The position numbers were made by a program, and so were the translations under genes. Below are positions 37,363 through 50,178 of a DNA stretch of 64,000 nucleotides, piece by piece (positions within the stretch are counted from its first letter, which is position 1; each line of letters opens with the position of its first letter). The notes beneath the pieces were generated by a model that ran no database searches, had not been told where the DNA came from, and saw only the letters and a list, made by a program, of their open reading frames with translations. The DNA is from Bradyrhizobium sp. SRS-191 (GTDB lineage Bacteria; Pseudomonadota; Alphaproteobacteria; Rhizobiales; Xanthobacteraceae): positions 434,001-498,000 of the forward strand of contig NZ_JANBVS010000001.1 of NCBI RefSeq assembly GCF_024586915.1. Direction: 5' to 3'.

Positions 37363-37400
37363 GTAGCGAGTAGCTGAGATCCGTTTTCGCTACTCGCTAC
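37363..37400. terminator. Bidirectional terminator-like hairpin between the small exported gene and gyrA
   Basis: GTAGCGAGTAGC (37363-37374) pairs perfectly with 37389-37400. It occupies almost the whole gap between two converging genes. Confidence 0.65.
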
Positions 37401-37403
37401 GCC

Positions 37404-40154
37404 CTACTCGCCGTTCGCGCTTTCAGTCCCATTCCCGCCATTGCCGTTCTCCGCCTCCTCGCCGATATGCTCGACCGAGACGACGTGCTCGTCGTCGGCG
37501 GTGTTGAACACGATGACGCCCTGGGTGGAGCGGCCGGCGATGCGGATGCCGTCGACCGGGCAGCGGATCAGCTGGCCCTTGTCGGTGACCAGCATGATCT
37601 GGTCGCCGTCCTCGACCGGGAATGAGGCGACCAGCTTGCCGTTGCGGTTGTTGACCGACATCGCGACGATGCCTTTGCCGCCGCGGCCCGTGGTGCGGTA
37701 CTCGTAGGACGAGGTGCGCTTGCCGTAGCCGTTGACCGAGACGGTCAGCACCACCTGCTCCTGCGCCGACATCTCGACATAGCGCTCCTGCGACAGCTGG
37801 ATCGCGCCCGCGGCCGCCTCCTCGCTTTCGGTCTCGACCGGCTCCTCGGTGGTCGCCTCGCCCGACATCGCGCGGCGCATCTTCAAGTAAGCCGTGCGCT
37901 CGTCCGAGGTGGTCTCGACATGGCGCAGGATCGTCAGCGAGATCAGCTTGTCGCTCTCGGCGAGTGCGATGCCGCGCACGCCCATCGAGGTGCGCCCGGT
38001 GAACACGCGCACCTCGGTGACGGGGAAGCGGATGCACTGGCCGCCGGCTGCGGTCAGCAGCACATCGTCACGCTCGGTGCAGATCTGGACGTTGACGATC
38101 TCCTCGCCCTCGTCGAGCTTCATCGCGATGATGCCGGAGCGCCTGACATCGACGAAATCCGACAGCTTGTTGCGGCGGACGTTGCCGCCGGTCGTGGCGA
38201 ACATCACGTCGAGATTGGCCCAGGAGGATTCGTCCTCCGGCAGCGGCATGATCGTGGTGATGCGCTCGCCCTGCTCCAGCGGCAGGATGTTGATCAGCGC
38301 CTTGCCGCGGCCGTTCGGCGCCGCGATCGGCAGCCGCCAGACCTTCTCCTTGTAGACCTGGCCGCGCGACGAGAAGAACAGCACCGGCGTATGCGTCGAG
38401 GCCACGAACAGCCGGCTGACGAAATCCTCCTCACGGGTCTGCATGCCCGTGCGGCCCTTGCCGCCGCGGCGCTGCGCCCGATAGGCCGACAGCGGCACGC
38501 GCTTGGTGTAGCCGGCGTGGGACACGGTCACGACCATGTCCTCGCGCTGGATCAGGTCCTCGTCCTCCATCTCGCCTTCCTGCTCGGCGATGACGGTGCG
38601 GCGCGGGGTGCCGAACTCGGCTTTGATCGCGGCGAGCTCGGTCTTGACGATGTCCTGCACGCGCGCGCGCGAACGCAGAATGTCGAGATAGTCGGCGATC
38701 TCGACCTTCAGCTTGTCGAGCTCGTCGGAGATCTCCTCGCGGCCGAGCGCGGTGAGGCGCTGCAGGCGCAGGTCGAGGATGGCCTTGGCCTGCTCGAATG
38801 ACAGCCTGATCGTGCCGTCTTCCGCGAGCTTGTGGCGGGGATCGTCGATCAGGGTGATGATGGCCTCGACATCCCGCGCCGGCCAGTCACGCGACATCAG
38901 CGCGTCGCGCGCGCTGGTCGGATTCGGCGAGGTCCTGATGACGCGGATGATCTCGTCGATATTGGCGACGGCAACCGCGAGACCGACCAGGATGTGGGCG
39001 CGGTCGCGCGCCTTGTTGAGCAGGAACTTGGTCCGGCGCGTGACGACCCGCTCGCGGAACGCGACGAAGATCGTCAGCAGATCCTTCAACGTCATCGTCT
39101 GCGGACGGCCGCCATCCAGGGCCAGCATGTTGGCGGCGAAGCTCGTCTGCAGTGGCGTGAACTTGTAGAGCTGGTTCAGCACCACGTCGGCCACCGCGTC
39201 GCGCTTGAGCTCGATCACGACGCGATAGCCGTCGCGGTCGGACTCGTCGCGCAGGTCGGAAATACCTTCGACCTTCTTCTCTCGCACCAGTTCGGCGATG
39301 CGCTCGACCATCGTGGCCTTGTTGACCTGGTACGGGATCTCCGAGACGATGATCGCCTCGCGATCCTTGCGGATGGTGTCGATGGTCACCTTGCCGCGCA
39401 TCATGATCGAGCCGCGGCCGAGATGATAGGCGCTGCGGATGCCCGCGCGGCCGAGAATGATGCCGCCCGTCGGAAAATCCGGGCCCGGAATGATCTGGGT
39501 GAGCTCGTCGATCGACATCGCCGGGTTGTCGATCAGCGCGACGCAGGCGTCGATCACCTCGCCGAGATTGTGCGGCGGGATGTTGGTGGCCATGCCGACC
39601 GCGATGCCGCCGGCGCCGTTGACCAGCAGGTTCGGGTATTTGGCCGGTAGGACCGACGGTTCCTTGTCCGAATTGTCGTAGTTCGCCTGGAAGTCGACCG
39701 TGTCCTTGTCGATGTCGTCGAGCAGCGGAATCGCTGACTTGGCGAGCTTTGCTTCGGTGTATCGATAGGCGGCCGGCGGATCGCCGTCGACGGAGCCGAA
39801 ATTGCCCTGGCCGTCGATCAGCGGCACGCGCATCGAGAAGTCTTGCGCCATGCGCACCATGGCGTCGTAGATCGACTGGTCGCCGTGCGGATGGTATTTA
39901 CCGATGACGTCGCCGACCACGCGGGCGGACTTGACGTACTTCTTGTCGGGCGTGTGGCCCTGCTCGTACATCGAATACAGGATGCGCCGGTGTACCGGCT
40001 TCAAGCCGTCGCGCGCATCGGGCAGCGCCCGCGACACGATCACGCTCATTGCGTAATCGAGGTACGAGCGCTTCATCTCATCGAGGATGGAGACGGGACG
40101 AATGTCGGAAGGTCCGCCCGGCTCGCCGGGCTTCTCATCTTCTTTATCGGACAA
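37404..40154 (-). CDS. gyrA: DNA gyrase subunit A
   Basis: 916 residues. It is the DNA cleavage and rejoining subunit of gyrase, with catalytic Y132 (AAYRYTE) and a C-terminal beta-pinwheel carrying a GyrA-box-like [11 protein letters not shown]. In the quinolone-interacting region ([12 protein letters not shown]) the position equal to E. coli Ser83 is Q93, while the Asp87 equivalent is kept (D97). Alphaproteobacteria often deviate here; reduced natural quinolone sensitivity would be expected from known resistance genetics. The acidic C-terminus is Gly/Asn/Glu-rich. It lies 208 bp downstream of ssb. Confidence 0.97.
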   Translation of the reverse strand: MSDKEDEKPGEPGGPSDIRPVSILDEMKRSYLDYAMSVIVSRALPDARDGLKPVHRRILYSMYEQGHTPDKKYVKSARVVGDVIGKYHPHGDQSIYDAMVRMAQDFSMRVPLIDGQGNFGSVDGDPPAAYRYTEAKLAKSAIPLLDDIDKDTVDFQANYDNSDKEPSVLPAKYPNLLVNGAGGIAVGMATNIPPHNLGEVIDACVALIDNPAMSIDELTQIIPGPDFPTGGIILGRAGIRSAYHLGRGSIMMRGKVTIDTIRKDREAIIVSEIPYQVNKATMVERIAELVREKKVEGISDLRDESDRDGYRVVIELKRDAVADVVLNQLYKFTPLQTSFAANMLALDGGRPQTMTLKDLLTIFVAFRERVVTRRTKFLLNKARDRAHILVGLAVAVANIDEIIRVIRTSPNPTSARDALMSRDWPARDVEAIITLIDDPRHKLAEDGTIRLSFEQAKAILDLRLQRLTALGREEISDELDKLKVEIADYLDILRSRARVQDIVKTELAAIKAEFGTPRRTVIAEQEGEMEDEDLIQREDMVVTVSHAGYTKRVPLSAYRAQRRGGKGRTGMQTREEDFVSRLFVASTHTPVLFFSSRGQVYKEKVWRLPIAAPNGRGKALINILPLEQGERITTIMPLPEDESSWANLDVMFATTGGNVRRNKLSDFVDVRRSGIIAMKLDEGEEIVNVQICTERDDVLLTAAGGQCIRFPVTEVRVFTGRTSMGVRGIALAESDKLISLTILRHVETTSDERTAYLKMRRAMSGEATTEEPVETESEEAAAGAIQLSQERYVEMSAQEQVVLTVSVNGYGKRTSSYEYRTTGRGGKGIVAMSVNNRNGKLVASFPVEDGDQIMLVTDKGQLIRCPVDGIRIAGRSTQGVIVFNTADDEHVVSVEHIGEEAENGNGGNGTESANGE

Positions 40155-40362
40155 AGGGGATACCGGTCGGTTTTGACACGCGAAAATCGCTTGGAATCAT
40201 ATAGCGCATCGCGTCGCCGCAGGCCACCCCCAGGCCTTCCCGCACGAAGGTTTTCTGAGTCGCAATTCCAGCGACTTAACAAGATCTTACGGGACGATCC
40301 ACGGCCGCCATGGAGCCGGCGCGGAACGGGCCTTGCGAGCCCCGCTCCGCGCCGCCTTCGGA

Positions 40363-40860
40363 TCAGAACGGAATGTCGTCGTCCATGTCGTTGTTGCGGC
40401 TGGCGGCCGCCATCGGACGGCGCGGCGCCGGTGCCGACGACGGGCTGCTCATGCCGAAATCGCCGCCGCCCATGTCATCGGCGAAATTGCCGCCGCCGCT
40501 TCCGCCGCCACGGCCACCGAGCATCGTCAGCGTCGAGTTGAAGCCCTGCAGCACGACCTCGGTCGAGTACTTCTCGACGCCGCTCTGGTCGGTCCATTTG
40601 CGGGTCTGCAGCGCGCCCTCGATATACACCGTGGAGCCCTTCTTGAGATACTGCTCGGCGACCTTGCAGAGACCTTCATTGAAGATCACCACGCGGTGCC
40701 ACTCGGTCTTCTCCTTGCGCTCGCCGGTCGCCTTGTCGCGCCACGTTTCCGACGTCGCGATGCTCAGATTGGCGATCGGCCGACCATCCTGGGTGCGGCG
40801 GATCTCCGGGTCCTTCCCGAGATTGCCGACCAAAATCACCTTGTTCACGCTACCCGCCAT
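40363..40860 (-). CDS. ssb: Single-stranded DNA-binding protein
   Basis: 165 residues: OB fold ([18 protein letters not shown] ... STLTMLGG), a Gly/Ala/Pro-rich linker and the acidic tip DDDIPF that recruits repair and replication partners. ATG 40860 is preceded by GGGAGAG; the frame's GTG three bases earlier is not needed. A LexA-type box (41023-41037) lies ~165 bp upstream, in keeping with SOS control. In many alphaproteobacteria ssb and uvrA are divergent neighbours; here five porin genes separate them. Confidence 0.96.
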   Translation of the reverse strand: MAGSVNKVILVGNLGKDPEIRRTQDGRPIANLSIATSETWRDKATGERKEKTEWHRVVIFNEGLCKVAEQYLKKGSTVYIEGALQTRKWTDQSGVEKYSTEVVLQGFNSTLTMLGGRGGGSGGGNFADDMGGGDFGMSSPSSAPAPRRPMAAASRNNDMDDDIPF

Positions 40861-41333
40861 CACACTCTCCCGCGGTTTTCAGAAATGACCGGACCGGTCC
40901 TGCCGACCGGCCTCTCGGCACAAGGTGGCTAACCCTTCCTCTGGCGCCGGACCCTATACGGTTGCCGCGCCAGCCACCTGCTTTCTCGTTGCTTATCCAC
41001 ATATAGCAGGCCGAAGGCGGTCGTTCCAGTTTTGTTCGCAAACCCACAAATACAACCTGAAAGCGAATTCAATGGAACCCGATGGAACCTCAGGGAACTC
41101 AAAGTTCCCTTCACGGAACCATCAAAAAGTTCCACCGATCACGAAAAAGAGATTAACTTTCATTGACTTAGCTTGCCTCACATCCTCCTCGCCTGTGGCT
41201 TTTGGGAGACGGTATCCAGGGTTGAATCGCGTATATTTGCGGACGGAATGAGGCCGCCCTGGGCGGTCGCACCACCTCAAAGACGAGCGCCTCCGGGGAC
41301 GAAATTCGGGGCGCCCAACGCGGGAGACTTGGG
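40861..41333. other. Divergent regulatory region between ssb and porin 1
   Basis: These 473 bp hold no gene. 41030-41230 is AT-rich. A LexA-type box is at 41023-41037. Just beyond, GAAC occurs at 41075, 41085 and 41095, exactly 10 bp apart, and the last joins a palindrome GGGAAC-TCAAA-GTTCCC (41093-41109). These may be sites for regulators of the porin cluster or of ssb. Confidence 0.55.
41023..41037 (-). promoter_or_regulatory. LexA (SOS) box upstream of ssb
   Basis: GTTCCAGTTTTGTTC fits the alphaproteobacterial LexA site GTTC-N7-GTTC exactly. It is 163 bp upstream of the ssb start. A second exact match lies upstream of uvrA. Confidence 0.75.
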
Positions 41334-42098
41334 ATGAATCTTGGGATGAAGAAACTCTTTCTTGCAGCTGCCAGCTTGATGGTCTTGGGGTCGCTGGCCC
41401 CCGCAGGGGCCGCCGATCTGGCTGCCCGCCCGTACACGAAGGCGCCGGTCATGGCGCCCGCTCCGCTTCCGACCTGGGCCGGCTTCTATCTCGGTCTGCA
41501 GGGCGGCGGCGGCTGGGGTCGCAGCGATGAGACCTTCCTCGGCGCGCCGAACGCGGTCGGCTTCGCCGGCACGCAGCGCTACGACTTCAACGGCGGCTTT
41601 GTCGGTGGCGTGATCGGCTACAACTGGCAGGTCGACAACGTCGTGTTCGGCCTCGAAGGCGACTATCACTGGGCCGACATCAGCGGCCGTTCGTCCGAGA
41701 TCAACCTCGGCGCGGGCGACAGCTACTTCACCAAGCTGCGCGGCTTCGGCGATATCAAGGGCCGCCTCGGCTACGCCGCGGGCCCGGCGCTGTTCTTCAT
41801 CAGCGGCGGTGCCGCCGTCGGCGATCTGCAGCACCGCTACGATCCAGGTCTGTTCGGGGCTGCATTCGGCGCGTCGCAGAGCGATTGGCGCTGGGGTTGG
41901 ACGATCGGCGCCGGCGCCGAATACATGTTCGCCCAGAACTGGTCGGCCAAGCTCGAGTACAACTATCTCGATTTCGGCAAGAGCAGCCTGCAGTACACGC
42001 CGACGATCGGCGATCGTTCGGAGTGGAAGGACACCATCCACACCGTCAAGGCCGGCATCGTCTACCACTTCGGTGGCCCGGGCGTGTCGCGCTACTGA
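41334..42098 (+). CDS. Omp31-like outer-membrane beta-barrel porin 1
   Basis: 254 residues: signal peptide ending PAGAADLAA, then an eight-stranded barrel of the OmpA-like/Omp31 surface antigen type (PTWAGFYLGLQGGGGWG ... HTVKAGIVYHFGGP), ending in an aromatic residue as outer-membrane proteins do. ATG 41334 follows GGAG; a second in-frame ATG at 41346 gives the MKKLF start seen in paralogues and may be used instead. It is the most distinct of the first four copies; it lacks the cysteine pair near GGADWSRNCWT. A terminator follows. Confidence 0.88.
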   Translation: MNLGMKKLFLAAASLMVLGSLAPAGAADLAARPYTKAPVMAPAPLPTWAGFYLGLQGGGGWGRSDETFLGAPNAVGFAGTQRYDFNGGFVGGVIGYNWQVDNVVFGLEGDYHWADISGRSSEINLGAGDSYFTKLRGFGDIKGRLGYAAGPALFFISGGAAVGDLQHRYDPGLFGAAFGASQSDWRWGWTIGAGAEYMFAQNWSAKLEYNYLDFGKSSLQYTPTIGDRSEWKDTIHTVKAGIVYHFGGPGVSRY

Positions 42099-42123
42099 TT
42101 GCACGCCAAGCGCGAATATGACC

Positions 42124-42152
42124 AAAGGCCGGCCTCGCGCCGGCCTTTTTTT
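42124..42152 (+). terminator. Terminator after porin 1
   Basis: AAAGGCCGGC (42124-42133) pairs perfectly with 42139-42148 around a 5-nt loop, followed by a T-run. Confidence 0.93.
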
Positions 42153-42291
42153 GCCTGTCAGAACCGACACTTGCTGAGCCGCTGTGTCGTTTGGGTGACG
42201 GCTTTTTGCGACGGAAGGGTCTATCAAGGCTCCGCGGGTGGGCGTTGGTGAGAGCGTGCGTGCGGGCGTCGGACTTGGTTTGGGGACTGCG

Positions 42292-43047
42292 ATGAGAAGG
42301 CTGTTGCTGGGGGCGACAACCTCGCTGGCGCTGGGGCTTGCGCCGGCGATCGCAGCCGATTTGCCCGCGCGCACCTTCACCAAGGCGCCCGCGATGATCG
42401 CGACGATCTATGATTGGAGCGGCTTCTATCTCGGTCTGAACGCCGGTGGCGGCTCCGCCCGCTCCTGCTGGACCAACAACGTCACTTTCGGCGGCGTCGC
42501 GGCGACCAATGCCGAGGGCTGCCACGACGCGACCGGCGCGCTGGCCGGCGGCCAGATCGGCTATCGCTGGCAGGCGGGCAGCTGGGTGTTCGGCGTCGAG
42601 GGCCAGGGCAACTGGGCCAACCTCAAGGGCAGCAACACCAGCCAGCTCGCACCGGCGGTCACCAATCAGACCAAGGTCAACGGCGTCGGCCTGCTCACCG
42701 GCCAGATCGGCTATGCCTGGAACAACGTGCTCTGGTACGTGAAGGGCGGCGCCGCTGTCGCAGGTGAAAAGTACAACGGTCTCGCCACCGGGACAGGGAC
42801 GATCCTTGACCAGTTCAGCACCACGCGCTGGGGCGCCACGGTCGGCACCGGGCTCGAGGTCGGCTTCGGCAAGAACTGGTCGGTCGGCGCCGAGTACGAG
42901 CACATCTTCATGGGCAACAAGGCGCTGAACTTCACCGGCGTCCCGGCTGGCGCGGCGACCCGGACCGATACGGTCGGCCAAGATGTCGACATGGCGACGG
43001 TGCGCGTCAACTACCGCTGGGGCGGCCCGGTCGTCTCCAAGCACTGA
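42292..43047 (+). CDS. Omp31-like outer-membrane porin 2
   Basis: 251 residues. The signal peptide is LLLGATTSLALGLAPAIAA, followed by the tag DLPARTFTKAP common to this cluster and by a barrel (DWSGFYLGLNAGG ... VDMATVRVNYRWGGPVVSKH). Two cysteines (SCWTNN, EGCHDA) match those in porins 3 and 4 and could form a disulfide in the first external loop. The ATG at 42292 after TTGGGGAC begins the signal peptide; the frame to 42238 would disrupt it. No clear terminator was seen before porin 3. Confidence 0.88.
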   Translation: MRRLLLGATTSLALGLAPAIAADLPARTFTKAPAMIATIYDWSGFYLGLNAGGGSARSCWTNNVTFGGVAATNAEGCHDATGALAGGQIGYRWQAGSWVFGVEGQGNWANLKGSNTSQLAPAVTNQTKVNGVGLLTGQIGYAWNNVLWYVKGGAAVAGEKYNGLATGTGTILDQFSTTRWGATVGTGLEVGFGKNWSVGAEYEHIFMGNKALNFTGVPAGAATRTDTVGQDVDMATVRVNYRWGGPVVSKH

Positions 43048-43299
43048 GCCGCGCAGGCTCCCCCTACGCGTTTTCGCCGACGGTCATCCGGGCTTGATGT
43101 AATGCCGCACGCCCTACCCTGGCGGCATCACGCACCGGCCGCGACATCGTTTACGTCCGCTTAAGCACGATCGACACATCTGGTCGCGCCTGCGCGGCCA
43201 TCACCGCTTTAGAAATCAGTCTCTCCTACAACCAGCAGCAAACGACACGCGGATCGGAGGGATCCCGCGGGACTCGTTCTGGGACTGGGGAGAGATCCA

Positions 43300-44085
43300 A
43301 TGCAGAAGACTACCTTGATCGTGACTGCCGGCGCCGCTTTGCTCGGACTGGCTCCCGTATCGGCCGCCGACTTCGCGACGCGCCCCTATGGCAAGGCGCC
43401 TCCGCCGGCCTATGTCACGCCGCTGCCGAGCTGGGCCGGCTTCTATCTCGGCATCAATGGCGGCGCCGATTGGAGCCGCAATTGCTGGACGCTGAACAAT
43501 GTCGGCGGCGCGACTGTCGCACCGGCACAGGCCGAAGGCTGTCGCAATGCGAGCAGCGGCCTGATCGGCGGTCAGGTCGGCTATCGCTGGCAGGCTGCCA
43601 GCTGGGTGTTCGGCCTGGAGGCCCAGGGCAACTGGACCGACCTGAAATCATCGAACGCCAGCACGGCCGCCTTCGCAGCCGGCATCACCAACAACACCAA
43701 GACCGACGCGATCGGCCTGTTCACCGGCCAGGTCGGCTACGCCTGGGGCAACGTGCTCTGGTACGTGAAGGGCGGCGCCGCGGTCACGCACAACAAATAC
43801 ACCGGCACCGCCAATGCAGCCGCGCCGGTCGCGGTAGGCACCCAGCTGGACTCCGCCAGCGAGACCCGCTGGGGCGGCACCGTCGGCACCGGCGTCGAGT
43901 ACGGCTTTGCACCGAACTGGTCGGTCGCCGTCGAGTACGATCACCTGTTCATGGGCTCGCGCGACATCACCTTTCCGGCCACGGCCCTGGTGACCTCGCG
44001 CGTCGACACCATCAAGCAGGACATCGACATGGCGACGGTGCGGGTGAACTATCGATTCGGCGGCCCCGCGGGCACCCGCTACTAA
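43300..44085 (+). CDS. Omp31-like outer-membrane porin 3
   Basis: 261 residues. Signal peptide to SAADFA, cluster tag (TRPYGKAP), barrel beginning SWAGFYLGINGG and ending VNYRFGGPAGTRY. It is closest to porins 2 and 4: they share the Cys pair (NCWTLNN, EGCRNA), GYRWQ, and FGLEAQGNW blocks. GGGGAGAG precedes the ATG. Such proteins are abundant in rhizobial outer membranes; their precise role (permeability or structure) is not set by sequence. Confidence 0.9.
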   Translation: MQKTTLIVTAGAALLGLAPVSAADFATRPYGKAPPPAYVTPLPSWAGFYLGINGGADWSRNCWTLNNVGGATVAPAQAEGCRNASSGLIGGQVGYRWQAASWVFGLEAQGNWTDLKSSNASTAAFAAGITNNTKTDAIGLFTGQVGYAWGNVLWYVKGGAAVTHNKYTGTANAAAPVAVGTQLDSASETRWGGTVGTGVEYGFAPNWSVAVEYDHLFMGSRDITFPATALVTSRVDTIKQDIDMATVRVNYRFGGPAGTRY

Positions 44086-44115
44086 GCGAAAAAGCGGCTT
44101 CTCGGAGCCCTTCTG

Positions 44116-44142
44116 AAGGCCGGCGCCTGCGCCGGCCTTTTT
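44116..44142 (+). terminator. Terminator after porin 3
   Basis: AAGGCCGGCG (44116-44125) pairs with CGCCGGCCTT (44130-44139), followed by T residues. Confidence 0.9.
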
Positions 44143-44299
44143 CGTGTCCATGGCTCGGCAACGGCACGGCGCTTTTGTGTTAAATATTTGATTTATAACG
44201 CTTTTTACCCCCTGTGGCAGGTGCGTTACAGCATCTCCGGGATGCCGCGTGTATGAACTTTTCATCGCTTGTCATTCCAACTCCTTGGGGGAGAATTTG

Positions 44300-45028
44300 A
44301 TGAAGAAGTTGTTTGTGATCACGACGGCTCTCGTCGGCATCGCAACCGCCACGTCCGCTTCGGCGGCCGACATGGCCGTCCGCCCGTACACCAAGGCGCC
44401 GCCGATGATGGCTGCCATCAACGACTGGAGCGGCTTCTACCTCGGCATCAACGGCGGCTACGGCTCGAGCCGCAATTGCTGGACGCTCGTGAACGGCCCG
44501 ACCGAGGGCTGCCACAACGCCACCGGCGGCACGGTCGGCGGTCAGTTCGGCTATCGCTGGCAGATGAACTCGGTCGTGTTCGGCCTGGAGGCGCAGGGCA
44601 ACTGGGCTGATCTCACCGGCAACAACATCAGCCCGGTGTTCGCGCCCGATCGCAACCGCACCAAGCTCAACGCCTTCGGCCTGTTCACCGGCCAGATCGG
44701 CTATTCCTTCGGCGACGTCCTGCTCTACGCCAAGGGCGGCGCGGCCGTCACCGACTCGAAGTACGAGATCTTCTCCGGCGTGATCAACACTGTGCTGGCC
44801 ACCACGACCGTGCACAAATGGGGCGCGACCGTCGGCGCCGGCGTCGAATACGCCTTCGCGCCGAACTGGTCGGTGGGCTTCGAATACGACCACCTGTTCA
44901 TGGGCAACACCAATGTCCCGTTCGTGGGCGCGGTCTTCACCCAGACCAACACCATCAAGCAGGACGTCGATCTGTTCACGGCACGCGTGAACTACCGCTT
45001 CGGCGGCCCGGTCGTGGCGAAATACTGA
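44300..45028 (+). CDS. Omp31-like outer-membrane porin 4
   Basis: 242 residues. The ATG at 44300 (after TTGGGGGAGA) begins MKKLFVITTALVGIATATSASAA, a clear signal peptide; the longer frame to 44249 does not. Tag VRPYTKAPP and barrel DWSGFYLGINGGYG ... ARVNYRFGGPVVAKY follow. It shares the Cys pair with porins 2 and 3. It has its own terminator, so the porins appear to be separate transcripts rather than an operon. Confidence 0.9.
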   Translation: MKKLFVITTALVGIATATSASAADMAVRPYTKAPPMMAAINDWSGFYLGINGGYGSSRNCWTLVNGPTEGCHNATGGTVGGQFGYRWQMNSVVFGLEAQGNWADLTGNNISPVFAPDRNRTKLNAFGLFTGQIGYSFGDVLLYAKGGAAVTDSKYEIFSGVINTVLATTTVHKWGATVGAGVEYAFAPNWSVGFEYDHLFMGNTNVPFVGAVFTQTNTIKQDVDLFTARVNYRFGGPVVAKY

Positions 45029-45051
45029 TCGCCCCATCCAACGAGAGTTCC

Positions 45052-45078
45052 AAAGGCCGGCGAAAGCCGGCCTTTTTT
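45052..45078 (+). terminator. Terminator after porin 4
   Basis: AAAGGCCGGC (45052-45061), GAAA loop, perfect complement (45066-45075) and a T-run. The stem matches that after porin 1 exactly, showing the terminators were duplicated with the genes. Confidence 0.95.
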
Positions 45079-45314
45079 GTTGCCCGGAGGACACCTCGAT
45101 CCATAGGCCACACCCGGAACCAAGCATTTGAGTCACAACGGCTTTCGGGAACCTGCCCGCAAAAACGCGGTTTCGCCCCGAGTGTGGCTTCAGGGTGACG
45201 GTAATCCGCACGGAACCCGGCTATAGGGAGATCGTCAACTTGAACGGGTGAGTCTGTTTCGTGCGTGAAAGCTTCGGTGCGACGCGGACTTCGAGGAATA
45301 AACTGGAGACAAGA

Positions 45315-45953
45315 ATGAAGAAGATCCTGCTTGCGACCGTGGCCCTGGCCGCCCTGGCTGCTCCCGCTGCCGCTGCCGATCTTGCCGCGCGTCCGACCTA
45401 CACCAAGGCCCCGGTTCTCGCGCCGGTTCCGACCTGGACCGGTTTCTACATCGGTGCGATGGGCGGCTACGGCAGCGAGAACGCCGACGTGGCGGCGATG
45501 AAGGGCGGCTTCGCCGGCGGCACCGTCGGCTACAACTGGCAGCAGGGCCCGGTGGTGTTCGGCCTGGAAGCCGACGCAGCTTGGTCTGACATCAAGGCTT
45601 CGGCTGGCATCCCCGGCATCATCGGCCTGACGGATCGCATCGAATCGACCGGCACCGTCCGCGGCCGCATCGGCTACGCCTTCAACACCGTGCTGCTGTA
45701 CGGCACCGGTGGTTACGCCTGGGGCAACAACAAGGTTTCGGCGACCGTGCTTGGCTTGGCCGGTTCTGAGACCAAGTTCCTGAGCGGCTGGACCGCCGGC
45801 GCTGGCGTCGAGTGGATGTTCGCTCCGAAGTGGTCGCTGAAGGGCGAGTACCTCTACAAGAGCCTCGAGAGCAGCACCTATTTCGCTGGCACCCTTCCGA
45901 TCGGCACGCTCAACCTGCACACCTTCCAGGTCGGCGTGAACTACCACTTCTAA
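45315..45953 (+). CDS. Omp31-like outer-membrane porin 5 (short)
   Basis: 212 residues, the shortest in the cluster. Signal peptide [21 protein letters not shown], tag [12 protein letters not shown], and a barrel from [14 protein letters not shown] to [11 protein letters not shown], ending in Phe as expected for recognition by the outer-membrane assembly machinery. It lacks the Cys pair and the GGP-x-Y ending of copies 1-4, so it belongs to another subgroup. The ATG at 45315 begins the signal peptide. Codon use is strongly biased to frequent codons, suggesting high expression. Confidence 0.9.
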   Translation: MKKILLATVALAALAAPAAAADLAARPTYTKAPVLAPVPTWTGFYIGAMGGYGSENADVAAMKGGFAGGTVGYNWQQGPVVFGLEADAAWSDIKASAGIPGIIGLTDRIESTGTVRGRIGYAFNTVLLYGTGGYAWGNNKVSATVLGLAGSETKFLSGWTAGAGVEWMFAPKWSLKGEYLYKSLESSTYFAGTLPIGTLNLHTFQVGVNYHF

Positions 45954-45981
45954 GAACTGCGGCCTCCGGGCCAACGCACAG

Positions 45982-46011
45982 GCCTCCGCTCCACAAGGGC
46001 GGAGGCTTTTT
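45982..46011 (+). terminator. Terminator after porin 5
   Basis: GCCTCCGC (45982-45989) pairs with GCGGAGGC (45999-46006), followed by TTTTTCTTT. Confidence 0.9.
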
Positions 46012-46153
46012 CTTTGTCCAATCCAATTCCCGATCGAGCGCCCGGCCGGCCGCGCCCGCCCACGAATGGCGGACCGGTTCCGCTCCTGCCACACGCTGCC
46101 ATGTCGCGAGTGCATTGTTGATGATTCGCCGACGGCACTGGAAATCCGGGCTC

Positions 46154-46168
46154 GTTCTTCCTACGTTC
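46154..46168 (+). promoter_or_regulatory. LexA (SOS) box upstream of uvrA
   Basis: GTTCTTCCTACGTTC is an exact GTTC-N7-GTTC site, 95 bp upstream of the uvrA start. It is the second such site in the window, and both are upstream of DNA-repair genes. Confidence 0.8.
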
Positions 46169-46262
46169 CGACGATACCTTTTCCCCCTGGCGTCCGATGG
46201 CCGGTTTCCGGCAGAACGCGCCTGCAACGATGGCGCTGACGTCGCGCCGTGGGACAATCGTC

Positions 46263-49256
<2,994 letters not shown>

Positions 49257-49264
49257 GAAATAGC

Positions 49265-50170
49265 CTATCTTCCGAGCACTACATAGGACATCCAATATGC
49301 CCCGTCTGCCCCCAAGTCCGGGGTTTTCTTGCAGGCCTTTGCTTCGATTTGGCGTCGATCACCAAGAAGCTTCTGGAGCGTTTGGCTCTGTCGCATCCAC
49401 GCCAAGAGCTTCTCAGAACCGCATCCAGGGTCTTCGAGCAATGAGACGCCCTCTATGCTCGCGATGAAACCGGAGCTGGATCCCCGAGCGCCTTTACGAA
49501 CAATTGGCCTGCTGCCGTCAATTTGATCAGCAGTCAATGACCAATTTACTTTCCATCGTTTTGGTAGTTCTCGAAAGAGCATTAGCTGATCTGGCGACTC
49601 ATACCTACACGTTAGATGAATCGCCCGATCGCCGGGCTTTGCCACCGCTTCCATGATCTGCAAAAAAGCAATCTTCGGGGGAACACGCCAGCGTTCCGCC
49701 AACGTGAAACCTTCCCAAAATATGAGGTTCGCTGAACGCTCTCGAATAAACCATTTGGGGACCAAGATCGAATACGCTAGCCGGTCCACCAGGAACTCCA
49801 GATCGCGATCGAAACTAAGCATCTCTCGATCTAGCACGCGAGAAACCGCACGGTTACTGGCCAAAACAACATGAGCCACCTCGTGAGCTAAAAGCGCACG
49901 ACGGTCCACATCATTTAGATGGCGATAAATAAGAATCTTGAAGCCCGCACCAACCCGCTCTACGCGCGCCTCAATCGATGTTTGATCCGTTTCAAAAATC
50001 CGATCGACGCCCGCCAGTGCGAGCAACTTCGAGTTCAAGTCGACGCAACACCCATCGAAGCCGGCCGTCGCCAGCTCCGCTCCAGTGTCATCTATCCAGT
50101 CAAAGACATCCCTGCCTCCGATGGCCACGGAAAGCTCGCGATAGAGACTGTCTCTAATGATAGACGCCAT
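49265..50170 (-). CDS. ImmA/IrrE-type zinc metallopeptidase
   Basis: 301 residues. The central domain has the gluzincin motif HEVAH (H96, E97, H100) followed by the family's downstream E/D-bearing helix (LEFLVDRLAYSILVPKWF), typical of ImmA/IrrE proteases that cut repressors or act as phage- or damage-response switches. The C-terminal ~120 residues are not recognised. It lies 8 bp downstream of the HD phosphohydrolase gene on the same strand and converges with uvrA (8-bp gap). GC content is visibly lower than in the flanks. With its partner it may form a mobile stress or defence module (inference). Confidence 0.82.
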   Translation of the reverse strand: MASIIRDSLYRELSVAIGGRDVFDWIDDTGAELATAGFDGCCVDLNSKLLALAGVDRIFETDQTSIEARVERVGAGFKILIYRHLNDVDRRALLAHEVAHVVLASNRAVSRVLDREMLSFDRDLEFLVDRLAYSILVPKWFIRERSANLIFWEGFTLAERWRVPPKIAFLQIMEAVAKPGDRAIHLTCRYESPDQLMLFRELPKRWKVNWSLTADQIDGSRPIVRKGARGSSSGFIASIEGVSLLEDPGCGSEKLLAWMRQSQTLQKLLGDRRQIEAKACKKTPDLGADGAYWMSYVVLGR

Positions 50171-50178
50171 TTCTAGCT

